Source: Paragyromitra xinjiangensis (lineage: Eukaryota > Ascomycota > Pezizomycetes > Pezizales > Discinaceae). Taken from it: 64,000 nucleotides of DNA. Under the pieces are notes generated by a model. That model was given only the letters and a program-made list of their open reading frames with translations, searched no databases and was not told the origin of the DNA. The translations under genes were made by a program, and so were the position numbers. Position 1 is the stretch's first letter. Each line of letters starts with the position of its first letter. The stretch covers positions 1,253,001-1,317,000 of the forward strand of contig JBCAMK010000004.1 of assembly GCA_038503065.1 (NCBI GenBank), written 5' to 3'. Below are positions 36,598 through 47,600 of this stretch, in pieces.

Positions 36598-37830
36598 ATG
36601 CTTCGCTTCAGTCCCCCGACAACGCTTCCCGCGTCCCCCACCACTTACGGTGCCCTCTCGCTCGGTGCCGTCGTTCTCCTCGTAGGATGGGTTCGTCGTC
36701 GTCGCTCAATCCTTTCCCCAACTCCCGCTCCGAGGAGGAAACAGGCCCCGCTGGGTTACCACAGCCCGCTATGTTCTTCCGCTGAAATCGTCTCGCTGGA
36801 GAAATTCAATTACCGCGAGACTGCACCAGCCAAGTTCCGTCCGTTCCAGCCAGGCCACCACCTCGCCATGGGTAGATCTCCCCTTCTTCCTTCCTCTAAA
36901 GTCCGGTTTGTACCTCCGTCGACCGTGGACCCGTCGCTGACCATGCTCCTTCCCTCAGGTGTTGAGAGCTGTCCAGCGAGCGAACTGATCCTGATCGACT
37001 ATCTGTACCCTGGGCGTATCTCGCTACGGAAGCGATTGTTGCAAACTCAGCCATCTTCATCGCTAGTCCATTCTTCTCCCGCCTCCATCCCAGCAATCAC
37101 GGAATTGTATACGTTCCTTCTGAGAACATACCTTCCCCTAAGATTCCCAACCCACTTCATTCTCTCTCCTAGCGGAACTCTATTTACAAATCTCATCACC
37201 CATGATACCCACCCGATCGCTCCCCCACCACACACAAATCCGTCTGATCCCGCCCCTGCTCTTCGTATTCTCGCTACATCCATCGAAGAGGATGTCATGA
37301 TCCTTCTCCCCGACCAGTCCGGCGTGTTCCGTCTCGCTGCCTTCGCCTGCTGCTTCCCATCGGGCTTTGCCCCAGAGCGAAAGGCCGGGATGTCTCTCGA
37401 TGAGATCCACGCCCCCGTCCCAGGATACGGCGACAAACTTTCCGTCTCGATGAACCGCTTCTTCTCCCGCCTCCGACCCGGTCTTGAGAACGCAGTCCGC
37501 CGCTACAATTGGTCTATCACCACCCACGATCGGCTCTTTGCGTTGTCCGGAAACCCACTTTATGAAGATGAGGAAGAGGAAGAGGAATATGAGGGTGTAG
37601 ATCCCGAAAACTGCAGACTGAGAGTTGAACGCCAGGTGCTGTGGAAATTGCCCGGAACTCAGGCAGCCGTATTCATGATCAAGACATATCTCTACACTTT
37701 GGCAGAGATCAAGAGCGAGGGACTTGGCGAGGAGCTTGCGAGGAGTATTGAGGGTATGGGTGAGGAGATGGGACGCTACAAGCGAAGAGGAGTATGGGGT
37801 GAGAAGGTCGTTGAGTTTTTGAGATCTTAA
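36598..37830 (+). CDS. HODM/DUF3445 haem-dependent oxidative N-demethylase-like protein, membrane-anchored (two exons, 381 aa)
   Basis: Exons are 36598-36871 and 36959-37830. The 87-nt intron has GTAGAT..CTCAG ends and is a multiple of three without a stop, so the frame also reads through it; the splice is favoured because HHLAMG then joins CPASELILIDYLYPG, the family sequence. Family blocks follow: ATSIEEDVMIL, FPSGFAPERKAGMSLDEIHAPVPGY, SMNRFFSRL, RRYNWSI and RLRVERQVLWKLPGTQAAVFMIKTYLY. HODM enzymes use haem to oxidise dimethylamine in bacteria; the substrate of fungal members is not known to me. Residues about 17-36 (YGALSLGAVVLLVGWVRRRR) form a membrane anchor with a basic stop-transfer, so the domain is probably fixed to an internal membrane. 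Confidence 0.88.
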   Translation: MLRFSPPTTLPASPTTYGALSLGAVVLLVGWVRRRRSILSPTPAPRRKQAPLGYHSPLCSSAEIVSLEKFNYRETAPAKFRPFQPGHHLAMGRSPLLPSSKVRFVPPSTVDPSLTMLLPSGVESCPASELILIDYLYPGRISLRKRLLQTQPSSSLVHSSPASIPAITELYTFLLRTYLPLRFPTHFILSPSGTLFTNLITHDTHPIAPPPHTNPSDPAPALRILATSIEEDVMILLPDQSGVFRLAAFACCFPSGFAPERKAGMSLDEIHAPVPGYGDKLSVSMNRFFSRLRPGLENAVRRYNWSITTHDRLFALSGNPLYEDEEEEEEYEGVDPENCRLRVERQVLWKLPGTQAAVFMIKTYLYTLAEIKSEGLGEELARSIEGMGEEMGRYKRRGVWGEKVVEFLRS

Positions 37831-38461
37831 GAGAGAGCTACTTCATGGGAGGCGCATACCCTGAGCAGGGCTGGTAGGACTAGGTTTTTGGGTTTTGGTT
37901 TTTTTCTTTGGTCTTTTTGGTCATTTGGTTTTTCTTTCCTGGGTTTTGGAATTCTTAATATCCATGGCAGCGAAGGATACACTGCTTAGCGGGAACGGAG
38001 TTTAGTTTTTTATTTTTATTACAGCGCTGGGTTATACACCTGTGGTCTTTTTTACATTCTTAAAGATTGTCTTTCTATCTTACCTTTTTCCCCATCTACT
38101 CTTGCGGTTTTCACTGCCAATTTCTCCTTTGTCTGCTGGTCTATTTTTGGTTTATTTTATCAGACATTTGCTTTTATATTCTTATCAAGGGTTGAATTCA
38201 TACTCGACGGGGGTCGTCCGCGAGAAATTCACGCTTTTACCACAATCTACAGTCCAGTATTCGCGATCATCAATTTCATTGTTAGATCGTGATTTGAATC
38301 GCGACTCATAGCGGCCGCAGGGTAAATGGCACGCATAACGCCTTGTATGTGGGCCAAGTGTCGATCAATACGTCAATAGCCTCCAAAATCTCCTCGCCCA
38401 GCAAGTGTAACCCACGAGTGAGCCTCTATGACTTCTGCCAACCTACCAATTTGCCTTGCCA
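37831..38461. other. Intergenic
   Basis: The T-rich 3' flank of the HODM gene, then sequence without coding signs. Confidence 0.6.
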
Positions 38462-39585
38462 GATAAAAGGGGAGAGGGGGCAATGACCGCCCAGCATGTT
38501 TTACCCAGTAGATGAGAACACGTGCACACGTGGGACTATCCTCTCGCACGTCCGCTACGGCCCAAGACTTCACCAAGCCACGGCCCAAGCCATCGAAGGC
38601 GGCCCAAGACCACGAATGCGGAAATCCCCCAAGCCCGCCGAGTGCCAATTCATACGCGTATGTTGGTTGAAGTCAGTCTGGGCGATTGTGAAACAAGATC
38701 TAGAATTGAAACGAATGGATCTGATTAGATGTGACGTATACCCCCCCTCGACTCTTCCGACTCGTCCGGTTTGAGGTGACCCTACCTGACGTGAGATGAC
38801 GGGTGGGGACTGTACCAACAGGATTGTAGGTACTGCGCGAAGAGGGGTAAATGGTAAACTTAGGGATGTAATCGTCCTTTTCTGCGCGTTAGTGATGATT
38901 CATGATTGCGGATGGTCACAGATTGGTGACGTAGATGGTTGTACTGGTTGTCTCAACGGAAATTTTTCTAAGACATCTGACACTTTTGACACCGCCCGTC
39001 TCAACAAACAGTAACGGTAACGGTAACGGTTACAACAAAACTCGATAGATAGAGTAATCCAGCTACATGCAACCCAGTAGAGAGAAACTCCCCAAAATTG
39101 ACTAGCTGAACGGATATTGCGGTCTCGGTTGCAAGCCTCGTGAACAGTGCTGTTCTTTCCTAAGCCAGCAAGCTCAACCCCCTTGCTTGGGTAGACTGTC
39201 TTTTTAGCGAATTCGGCGGCGAACCGCAGAGAGGGGGGAAGAAAGGGGGTCGGAAATGACCGCCCAGCGATTTTATCCTCCGCCTCAGTCTGAAGATAAC
39301 GCCTACCCACATGGGCGTTTAGTACGGCCCAAGATTACAAATGCAGGATATACGGCGATTCGAATACCTGTTGATGGAACAGAGTCTGTTAATACACGTG
39401 AGTGATCATCTATGACCCCCCCTCTTCCAAGCCATTAGTGGGAAAAAGAAAAGGGGGGGAAGAGTGCGGAAATGACTGTCTGGGGCTTTTATTTTGTTGC
39501 AGTACCCTCGACAACGCGTGTACGGGCGCGAATCTACTACAAGCTCCAGATTCTTACGGCCCAAGACCACGAATCTGGAACCGAG
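38462..39585 (+). repeat. Three-copy diverged repeat family
   Basis: Units at about 38462-38635, 39228-39352 and 39445-39585 share three landmarks in the same order: a purine-rich GGGGG tract, AATGACCGCCCAGC (copy 3 AATGACTGTCTGGGGC) followed by TTTTA, and ACGGCCCAAGACCACGAAT (copy 2 with a few changes). Copy 1 has extra GGCCCAAG units. No coding capacity or terminal repeat was found, so the element type is unknown. Confidence 0.6.
39011..39031 (+). repeat. (GTAACG)n short tandem repeat
   Basis: Three GTAACG units followed by a GTTAC half-unit in reverse orientation. Confidence 0.75.
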
Positions 39586-39634
39586 TATTAAAAAAAATAA
39601 AACAACAAAACCCTGGATCACGTCCGATCGCTGC

Positions 39635-40123
39635 TTAAACGCGATCGTAAAAAAGGGGAGCTAAGCAAACACTCAGGGAGGGGAGACTGGAAGATAAGGG
39701 AAACCCTGCGTTCTCACTGGTTTGTCTCTGGACCCTTCTAGGACACGTTTCCAGAATGCTGCCCACGTTCAGGAATACGACGTTATGATTGGTTGGTGTA
39801 TTTTGGATGATCCCAAAATTAGGGTCTATGTTGTTCAGGGATATAATTTCCGCGGGGGCCGCGCCGCCCCCGATCGTGAGGCGGAGGGTTAGATCGCGGA
39901 GTGCGGCGGAGAGTTGGTGCGGGACAGATCTAGCTTGGCGCCAAACGCCTAAAGGGGGGGCGGTCAGGATTAGGGTTGGGAGTCGGTAGATGGAGTAGCG
40001 AGTGGGTTCTGGTTGTTTGAGATGAAGAAATGGAATCGCCGATGAGAATGCATGTGAAGAACAACATACTCGGGGCGGGCGAGAAGAACCTGAATATGCA
40101 GGTGCATGCGGCCAATTAATCAT
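39635..40123 (-). CDS. Hypothetical ORF, 162 aa
   Basis: A single frame from an ATG at 40123. Its middle part (LRDLTLRLTIGGGAAPAEIISLNNIDPNFG) has third positions biased to C/G and looks more protein-like than the surrounding frames, but no family was recognised. It lies next to the three-copy repeat. It could be a fragment of a larger spliced gene or chance in GC-richer DNA. Confidence 0.2.
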   Translation of the reverse strand: MINWPHAPAYSGSSRPPRVCCSSHAFSSAIPFLHLKQPEPTRYSIYRLPTLILTAPPLGVWRQARSVPHQLSAALRDLTLRLTIGGGAAPAEIISLNNIDPNFGIIQNTPTNHNVVFLNVGSILETCPRRVQRQTSENAGFPLSSSLPSLSVCLAPLFYDRV

Positions 40124-42237
40124 TATGTGTGGCTGGATGAGGGCGAATCGAAAATTATTACCAGTCAGAGGAATATATATTCATGCTGCCGGTATGTGAT
40201 GCAACGAAATTACTCGAGGGTAAACAAAAGATCAGACAAAAAAATTTCCGAGGGTGGGGAAAAAGAATGCAATCGAAAAGTCCACGCCGTAAAGAGTCCC
40301 TGATTAGTCTTGGAAAGCGAAGGATTTTTTCGCGCAGTATCATTCGACATCGCTTGGGAAGTATCAAAAACGTTTCCCTTCATCTGCGGATTGTGCCTGC
40401 TGAAAGTTAGCCGGAATCGCATCAGCATTCCCCGCACTTAAATTTCCGTCAGCTGCTTGGATTATATCACTATTCATCGCCATCGACTACAGAGTTGTCA
40501 TAAATGCTGTCTGCCTGCGTGATGTATGCGGATGTTAATCGATAACTACTGCAATTAATCAGTGTAGAGATATTTAGAAACATATGTGAGTGTTGGCGTT
40601 TCTTTAACACAAAGCATGTGAGTTTCCCGAGCGCAATAAATTCTCGTAATCCTCAACACCGCTGATCGAATTAGGCCTGTGATATATCGTTTCTTCTGTA
40701 GCCGTCTACGATCATCGGTGCCCATCACATCCAGCGAGCCGGGCTAGTCTTCGGAAGGAAGCCAAATCAAATCAAAGCCTTACAATAACTAAGTAACGCG
40801 GTCTAGTCTCTACTAGCCGGTGTACGGAGGTGACATTCTATAATGCCCGAAATCTTGCAACCTCCAGCAGATTAGTTGTAAAAACAAGGGGTAGCGAGCA
40901 GGGGTTCTCTGGTCAGTACCCGCTGCTGGAGCTTTCGTTGGGAGCCAGTAATGGATTAGAATCTGGAGTTCCGTACTTCTGCAATGATCTCGCCTGAGGC
41001 TGTACGAAATCTTGGTTCCCCCAACGTGGGCCATGAGATGCATCCTGCTAAGTGGGTGAGCGGTTAACTCCTTCGGACATACTGCAAGAGATAGAATAAT
41101 CAATTACATGGTCTCCTAGAGTCCGCTCGCATATCTATACCGTTTCTCTGTTTGGCCCAGGGTGTTTTCTGCGTTACAGCCGCAGGAAGTTTATGCGTGA
41201 CCTATTGATTGATTGATTAAGTACATTTATGTGTGACTTTCGTTATAAGTACACAAATTTGGACTTTGTCTGCATAGACAAATCACTCTTCTTGTTGCTC
41301 ATACGCATGCCGATCTATTAATTCCTTAGATTTACAAAGTACCATTCGATGTCTAAGGTGATCAGGTACTTGGTATCTTCCCGACTTAAACCTCAGATTT
41401 CTAAGACATGAGGCGAATATCGTGGCGCATGGTGATTCTTTATCAGATCGTTCATCAACATAAGCCAACGGTTACACGGGTAGTCACGATAGAGTTTGAG
41501 CGTTCTAAAACAAACTTTATTTCAGCCTCAGCTAACTTGTTTCGTGGAAGGGCTGCCCGTTTTCCGTGGGGGCGCCTGGCAGGCCTGAACTTTTCTAATT
41601 TTGTCTGGACAGCTAGCCCTAGAGCTTTGACCTCTATGTAGGTGGTTTTCTGTTGCTAGAGTACGAGATAGGGATGAAATGAATATCCTGCTTGTTGCGA
41701 AGTGGAAGCTCAGATGATAAGAAAGCGTTCGGTATATATGTAATAGTGAGTGATACACGATGCAGAAGATACATGTAGTTTAGAATCCTACAAACTCGCC
41801 ACAAACACCGCCACGCGCGGGCTTGGTGTAGCTTTGTACCTTGCGGAGGAGGCTGAGCGGGGTGCGGCCATCTGAAGGGGGTATGTCTATTTGCAGCGGT
41901 GCGAGGCAATATGCCGAGATTAGCTAGCCGGTACACCTTGTGACAATATTTTTCCTTGGCTTTCTGCCGAGCTTTGGTCAACTACCTGTGGATAGATACA
42001 TGTATAGATGAGTGGTAGATTGTAAGTTTAGACAATGTATCCGCTGGAAGGATAGGCTTCGATCTAGTTAATATTAGTTCATAGTGCTATAGATATCGTG
42101 GAGGGGCAATGGAAATGGTATATATGGTAATTTCATTGGCAGGAAATATAATAGTCATATAAAATCACTCGCCTTAGAGGTTTTAACAGTTTGAGTGGAT
42201 AGTCATCAAGTAGTGTCCTATGTGTCCGTGGGCTCTA
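40124..42237. other. Gene-poor tract
   Basis: No recognised gene or known repeat on either strand; short frames only. A GATTGATTGATT run lies near 41207. Confidence 0.5.
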
Positions 42238-42920
42238 ACTCTACAAGGCGTGGAAATGCATCAATATGCGCATTGCCCGTACAAGTAGAGGTGCAAAAGG
42301 CACAAAATGATGCATTTACAAACGACTTTCCTAACGACTTTCCTCTACATACAACTTTCTTGATGCATTTACCGACGACTTTCCTAAATACACCCTTCCC
42401 CACACCTTTCCATACACTTTTCCCTACGACTTTCCCAAATACACCTTTCCCTACACCTTTCCCAACGACTTTCCCTGTGATTTAGTGCTTTTACTGGATT
42501 CAGTAAAGCCTTGTTAGCTTCTATCAATATGGAATTGTAGTGTAGGTGGTTATAAGAAGCCTTAGATTGGCTGGAAAGCATGGGTTCGATTCCTGGCACA
42601 AGTGATCTTTTAGCCAACTTTTTTTTTTGCTATCTTATATACTATTTTATACTTTTAGGAGTGGGAAAGGCATTAGGAAAGGTATCAGGAAATGTGTATA
42701 GTTTCCCGAAGTATGCATTTACTGATGCATTTACTGATGCATTTACTAGAATTCTCCCATATATCCCTAAAAAGATTTCCTCATACAAATATAATTAACT
42801 TCCCCACAGTTTTAATTATTTCTAGTTAGAGGAATCTACACCTTTACAAACGACTTTCCCACAGGAAATCCACATAAGAAGATGATGCATTTACCGATGC
42901 ATTTCCATACCTCGTAGAGT
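42238..42920 (+). mobile_element. Non-autonomous DNA transposon (MITE-like) with 25-bp terminal inverted repeats
   Basis: The left end 42238-42262 and the reverse complement of the right end 42896-42920 match at 22 of 25 positions; both begin ACTCTAC and end GGAAATGCATC. Inside are at least six direct copies of GATGCATTTAC (for example 42309, 42362, 42724, 42736, 42880s) and many ACGACTTTCC/ACACCTTTCC units on the left, answered by GGAAAGG-type units on the right, so the arms can fold back. Such subterminal repeats usually bind a transposase supplied by another element. No transposase frame is present. Target-site duplications could not be made out, so the exact ends may lie a few bases outside. 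It encloses a tRNA-like Pol III unit. Confidence 0.65.
42531..42628 (+). ncRNA. tRNA-like Pol III unit (SINE head or tRNA pseudogene)
   Basis: An A box-like TAGTGTAGGTGG (42538-42549) and a consensus B box GGTTCGATTCC (42583-42593) lie 45 nt apart, as in a real tRNA, and a T10 run (42619-42628) can end Pol III transcription. Counting from 42531, positions 32-38 fall on a seven-base loop TTAGATT closed by AGCC/GGCT, exactly where an anticodon loop should be (anticodon-position bases AGA). The T-arm pairs only in part and the acceptor ends (GGAATTG / CACAAGT) do not pair, so it is not a functional tRNA. A tRNA-derived SINE head is the best guess. Confidence 0.5.
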
Positions 42921-43377
42921 AAGCCGTGATGGTTGCTGGATTTTTTTGCGGTTCATTGACTAATCTTTTTTTTTGGATATACTGGTTTGGATATAACTGG
43001 GATGTACGGTAGAGTGCTTGATCATAGAAACTTCTAGAATTCATGCTCTGGGGACTCGAGAGGTATATTTAGGTAGCAAGTCTTGCAGGGTCGTGTCAAC
43101 GTATATAAGAACTGTTATTTGAAGTAGGAAATTTGTCGTGTAGGTAATTAAGGATTTCATTCAGGTTGACCCTAATAACTTTCGGGGCAGTATTTCAAAT
43201 TGACCCTTTGAGCTACACGGTTCTCAAATGCATGCGATGAATAATGAATCAATCAAATGCATACATGTACATCTCAACTATTGAAAATCAGGCTTCTTTT
43301 GTGTCATCTATTTACGTTCATATATTCATAACTTCTGAATCAAACGCGGGCTAGCTGTTTTCCATAAATTGAAACAT
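42921..43377. other. Intergenic
   Basis: The 3' flank of the AA9 gene, between it and the inverted-repeat element. No gene seen. Confidence 0.6.
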
Positions 43378-44519
43378 TTACTGGCACTGATAGTAGTAGT
43401 CGTTGACGCTAACACATGTACTTCCAGAGACGCAGCCGGTGGCTCCAGTGTAACCAATACCGCCGCACTGACCATATTTGGCAACAGTCCCAGACCCAGA
43501 CCCAGAATCGCCGCCGGAAGAGCCACCACTGCTAGTCGGGACCCAAACAGCAGGGCCGGGAATTGGGTAGGGTACTGAGAATTTGTTATGTTAGTAAGGT
43601 GTAAGGAAGAGGGAGGGATGAGTTGGAGACCTACTCGGGGTTTTGCTGTAGATATTGAATTTGATACCCGGGGTGGTAGGAAGGTAGCCTCCAACAAAGT
43701 TGAAGTTCTGGGTGGGAGTGGTGGTTCCGCTACCGGTAATCGTAACCTGTGTACAAGATGGGTAGAACTGGGCACCACGGACAGGGTTCTCCTGGTAAGT
43801 AACATCTGCCTCATGAAGGCCTAAATTTTCCGAGTTATTAGTGGGGTTTTGCGAGAACTTGATAGAACTAGCCTTACCAATAATCTCAGCTCTCAAAATG
43901 TAGCTACCAGAAGCAATCCAACTTGGTAGTGTAAGAGAGTGCTTGCCACCGTTGGCTAGAGTTTTCGAAACGTTAGTTCTATTTTCATCGGAATTCTATA
44001 GCGAAGGGAGGAAAGAAACTCTGAATCCCTTGGGGGCTTTTAGGACCTACCAAGAAGTCTGTCGACAGCCCACTGGCCTCCAGAAAGACCATCCTCATAA
44101 ATTTTGGTCCAGGAAGCTCCTTGGCCATTGCTGGAGGCAGGGGCAATGTAGACAGTGATGGGGCCCTTATGGGAGGAAGCAATAATGTCGTCGTTGCGGC
44201 TGTCATGGTACCACTCAAAAGTGAGCTTATCGCCGGTCTTGACAGCAACAGACTTGGAGACCTGACGATTGTTGACATTGCAATTGATCGCGGTGGTGGT
44301 GATATCTTTAACGGGGTTGTTGGTCGGGGGAGAACGAACGTAGACGTCGCGGCCTATTACTCAAGGTTAGCGTTTTCTACACCTGAAGATCTAGATGAAG
44401 AAGAGAAGAGTATGCTGACCATCCCCTTGGAAAACATCGTTAATCCAGACACCATAAACCCTGGTGTGAGCAGAAGCAACGGCCACCAGGGCGGAGAAGG
44501 CGATGAGTGATGCCTTCAT
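43378..44519 (-). CDS. AA9 lytic polysaccharide monooxygenase with CBM1 (five exons, 287 aa)
   Basis: Minus-strand exons are 44519-44420, 44353-44051, 43955-43878, 43820-43635 and 43574-43378; introns are 66, 95, 57 and 60 nt with matching phases. A 17-residue signal peptide ends in SA and leaves His18 (HTRVYGVW) as the mature N-terminus, required for the copper histidine brace. The second brace histidine is His95 in SSHKGP, and the axial tyrosine lies in the GAQFYPSC motif (Gln178, Tyr180), after LHEA. After the catalytic domain come a GSGSG linker and a C-terminal cellulose-binding CBM1 (about 256-287, [15 protein letters not shown]...YYYQCQ). The enzyme is secreted and cleaves cellulose oxidatively. 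The acceptor of intron 2 was set at CTCTAG because it gives [10 protein letters not shown]. Confidence 0.95.
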
Positions 44520-44620
44520 GTTGATTGGCGATGGGAGGTGATTGGATGATATTAACCCGAGGAACGAGGCCGTTGAAGAGGATGTGGATATAGATCGAAT
44601 GGCTGGACAATGCTACTCTT

Positions 44621-44627
44621 TATATAA
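44621..44627 (-). promoter_or_regulatory. Probable TATA box of the AA9 gene
   Basis: The minus strand reads ATTATATAAAGAG about 100 bp upstream of the ATG at 44519, a strong TATA element, as is common in inducible secreted-enzyme genes. Confidence 0.55.
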
Positions 44628-47600
44628 TGTGAACCTCTGCTACTACTTCAGATCTCCTATGGCTGGGTGGTAATTTGGCAAGTGGGTAAGGGTGATAATT
44701 TCAGTATTTGTGGGGTTGGTATCACGGTGAATAAACTTTGCTGTAGTACAATGATGATGGCTAGTAGGTATTTCTGCCATTTGTGGGATGGTATTTGGGG
44801 TTGCGGAGCGGCTGTCCGATGAAGAGGGTAAGGAGCTTCGCATCCTTGAAACGTCATTCATCATATGTAGTATCTCCCGGCTTAGCCTCATTTTCCGGGC
44901 TAGGAACTTGGAATTTCTTTTAACTTGAGGTTTAATCCTGAAAACGAACCCCCCTACTAGAGAATTAATTGAATTCCACCAACCGGAAGCTCGACTTCAG
45001 TCCCCGGCGATATCTATTCCTTGAGTCGTTAGAATAAGGTGTTATAGATGTCTGTGTAAATATAAAGGTGTAATAATTGGATCTTAGGTAATTTTCCGGT
45101 CTTGGCCGCTAACTGTTCCAGGTATCAAGGCTCTTGGAGCATATAAACTTCTTGGCCGGAGTTTTCCTGTTGCACACGCTTAAAATTGCATAGGCCTTGT
45201 CGGCTATTCGAAAAAGAAAACAGTTACGGCTCGTTCACCAAGGCTTTAGGTGTTTCTTGGCGGTCATAACCGGGCCGCCACTCCAAACGACCAATATAGT
45301 CAAGTACTCCTGGTTAGAGCTCTTAGGCGTCTAGCAGGTATATGTATTGCTGGAGCCATGAGTTACACATAAACGTATGCATACAACGATAGGTTTTGGG
45401 TGCTCAGGGGTGATGGGAAGCTTCGCAGGAGTAAAGCATGTTCTTAGCCACCTAATCTGGATTATACATGCGTTGGTTGGTTGTTAAAATCATGTTTCAT
45501 GTGTAAATACATGAACCTGAGGTGTAGAGTGGGTATGGCGAGGCATCTTCATATGTGTGCGGGAACTGTCATTCAACTGCAAGTTAAGGTGTTCTAGGGC
45601 CGCTTGGAACTCAAATTCACACACCCGGTACTACATGTATCTTTATGTTCCCTAAAACTATTTCCAAGACTAGATAGATGTACCTAGTTGATCTCTAACA
45701 GTGCATTAGAGGGAGATATTTTCATTGCTACCATTGTATTAGGTGGACGAAGGAAGTCAAGAAGCTTCAGATATATATAATAAACCAGGTGTTTAGTTTG
45801 TAGGCTTGACCTCAGCTTTCTGCATCTGCGGGATTGGTATCAATATCAACACTGGAAAGCTGTGAGGCACGGTAAAGCCCGCAAAAATTACGAAGAGAAT
45901 TTAGTTTTACCTTTCGGAGATGGTGTTGGTTCTTGGGATTTTTAGCCACTTTGTATCATGTGGACCGGATTGTGGGGCCCCGCGGTGATGCGAGCCTAGC
46001 TCACTCTAGCGTAAAGAGGCATCGGTCCGTAGCCCCTAGGGTATGCCGGAAAACGGATCTCGGGTTTTAGGGTTCGGTTTCTGCACATCCTTAAACCTTA
46101 GTCCAATGTCCTAAGTCGAGGCAGATACCCCTCTGGTCATAAATTTTCCTTCCGCCGGATCCGCTACAGGGATGTGGTGTCACGCTAATAGCTTAAGTTT
46201 AGGTAGGGCTGGGCAATTGCAAGGAGGGGTGAAGCTGATAGAAGGAAATTAGTAGGAGTTTAGTGTGGTGCAGCACTGATTATACGAGTTCCTGAACACG
46301 GATTTCGAATATTATCACGCACACATCATAAATTAAACCAACATCAACACCAACTATGTGCAATAAAGCGAGGGGCGAATTTGTGGTGGGCTTTTGGTTG
46401 TATCGCTAATAAAACAGAAAACCTATCTGGCCATGCATATGGCCCAGATACTTTTGGGGAAGACTGTTTGCGGATTCCGTTCTTAGAGCTACTGAATACC
46501 TAGAGCTGCTGAAATAAGGGAGGTTCGCGGGCGGAGCTCTGCAATTTTGATTCGGGCATTTCAGAGCAAGCTCTTGAGCCAAATATTCGAGTGATATTTG
46601 GTGATGATCATGACGCACTTAAACATAAACAGGATTTTGGGTTCCCGACTATTCTAACAATATGGAATTATCTAGAAAACGCGAGTTCATGAATGAGAGT
46701 GTTATGGATCAAATTGACGTGATCCGGTTACCACAGGTTAGTGCCAAGGATATTGATTTGTTACATACATGCTCTAGATTGCGTATCTAGGGTGTGACTT
46801 TGGGGGCGCATGACAAATCTGCAAACCTACGGGGAGCTACTCGGGCTATCCGCAGTGCCAACGACCACCTACATACGTATATGTTGCTTTCGCAATCAAG
46901 AATACAGCATCAACTTCCAATAGTCGCAAAGGTAGGCATATTCGGCCCTAAACCCAGCGTAATACCCACGAGACATGCTCCCACCTGATAGTTTATTAGT
47001 TCATCAAGGTAACCGCGTTATGGTTTTATTATCCGTAGAGGTATGGATCATCGTCGGCGGTATGAGAGGAGCGATGGGAAACCAGCTGCAGATCACATAC
47101 GTTCTGGCCCGTTTACCATAAATGGCCGTTTACAAAGTGGCCGGCATGCTTTACAAATGGAGCAACTTTGTAGATGGGCTGGCCCACCTCCAAAGAGTAA
47201 TCTAAACCTGGCCCATATTCAAAGTCCCAACCCAACATTATCGTGAACAACGCCCAATAAATCCAACTAGCTACATATAAGTTTCGTTTATCTCAACGTG
47301 ATATATTGTCGCTTTACATAGCATATATATAGTTGTAGCTACACATGGAGGCCTACATGCGGAATTAGTTTAATACAAGATATCTAGATTTATTTAACTG
47401 ATCTCAATAATTAAATCTTTCTGGCTGAGATAGTGGCCATGGGGTTTAAGACCTTGAAGCCTCATACTAAATACACCAGTCACACTCCTAAGCGAGCTCA
47501 CACAAAAATTCTTTGTATATGGGCTGTCCACTAGGGCACTTTGGAGATTCCACCATCCCCTTGGAACGGCAATGCTCGTAAATTTTTGGGGTAGTTTTAT

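Noticed and set aside
42531..42603. Functional tRNA gene
   Set aside because: The A and B boxes fit, but acceptor and part of the T stem do not pair, so only a tRNA-like unit is claimed.
43956..44050. Frameshift in the AA9 gene near TNVSKTL
   Set aside because: Using the acceptor CTCTAG at 43956 restores the frame and gives the family sequence ANGGKHS, so no lesion is needed.
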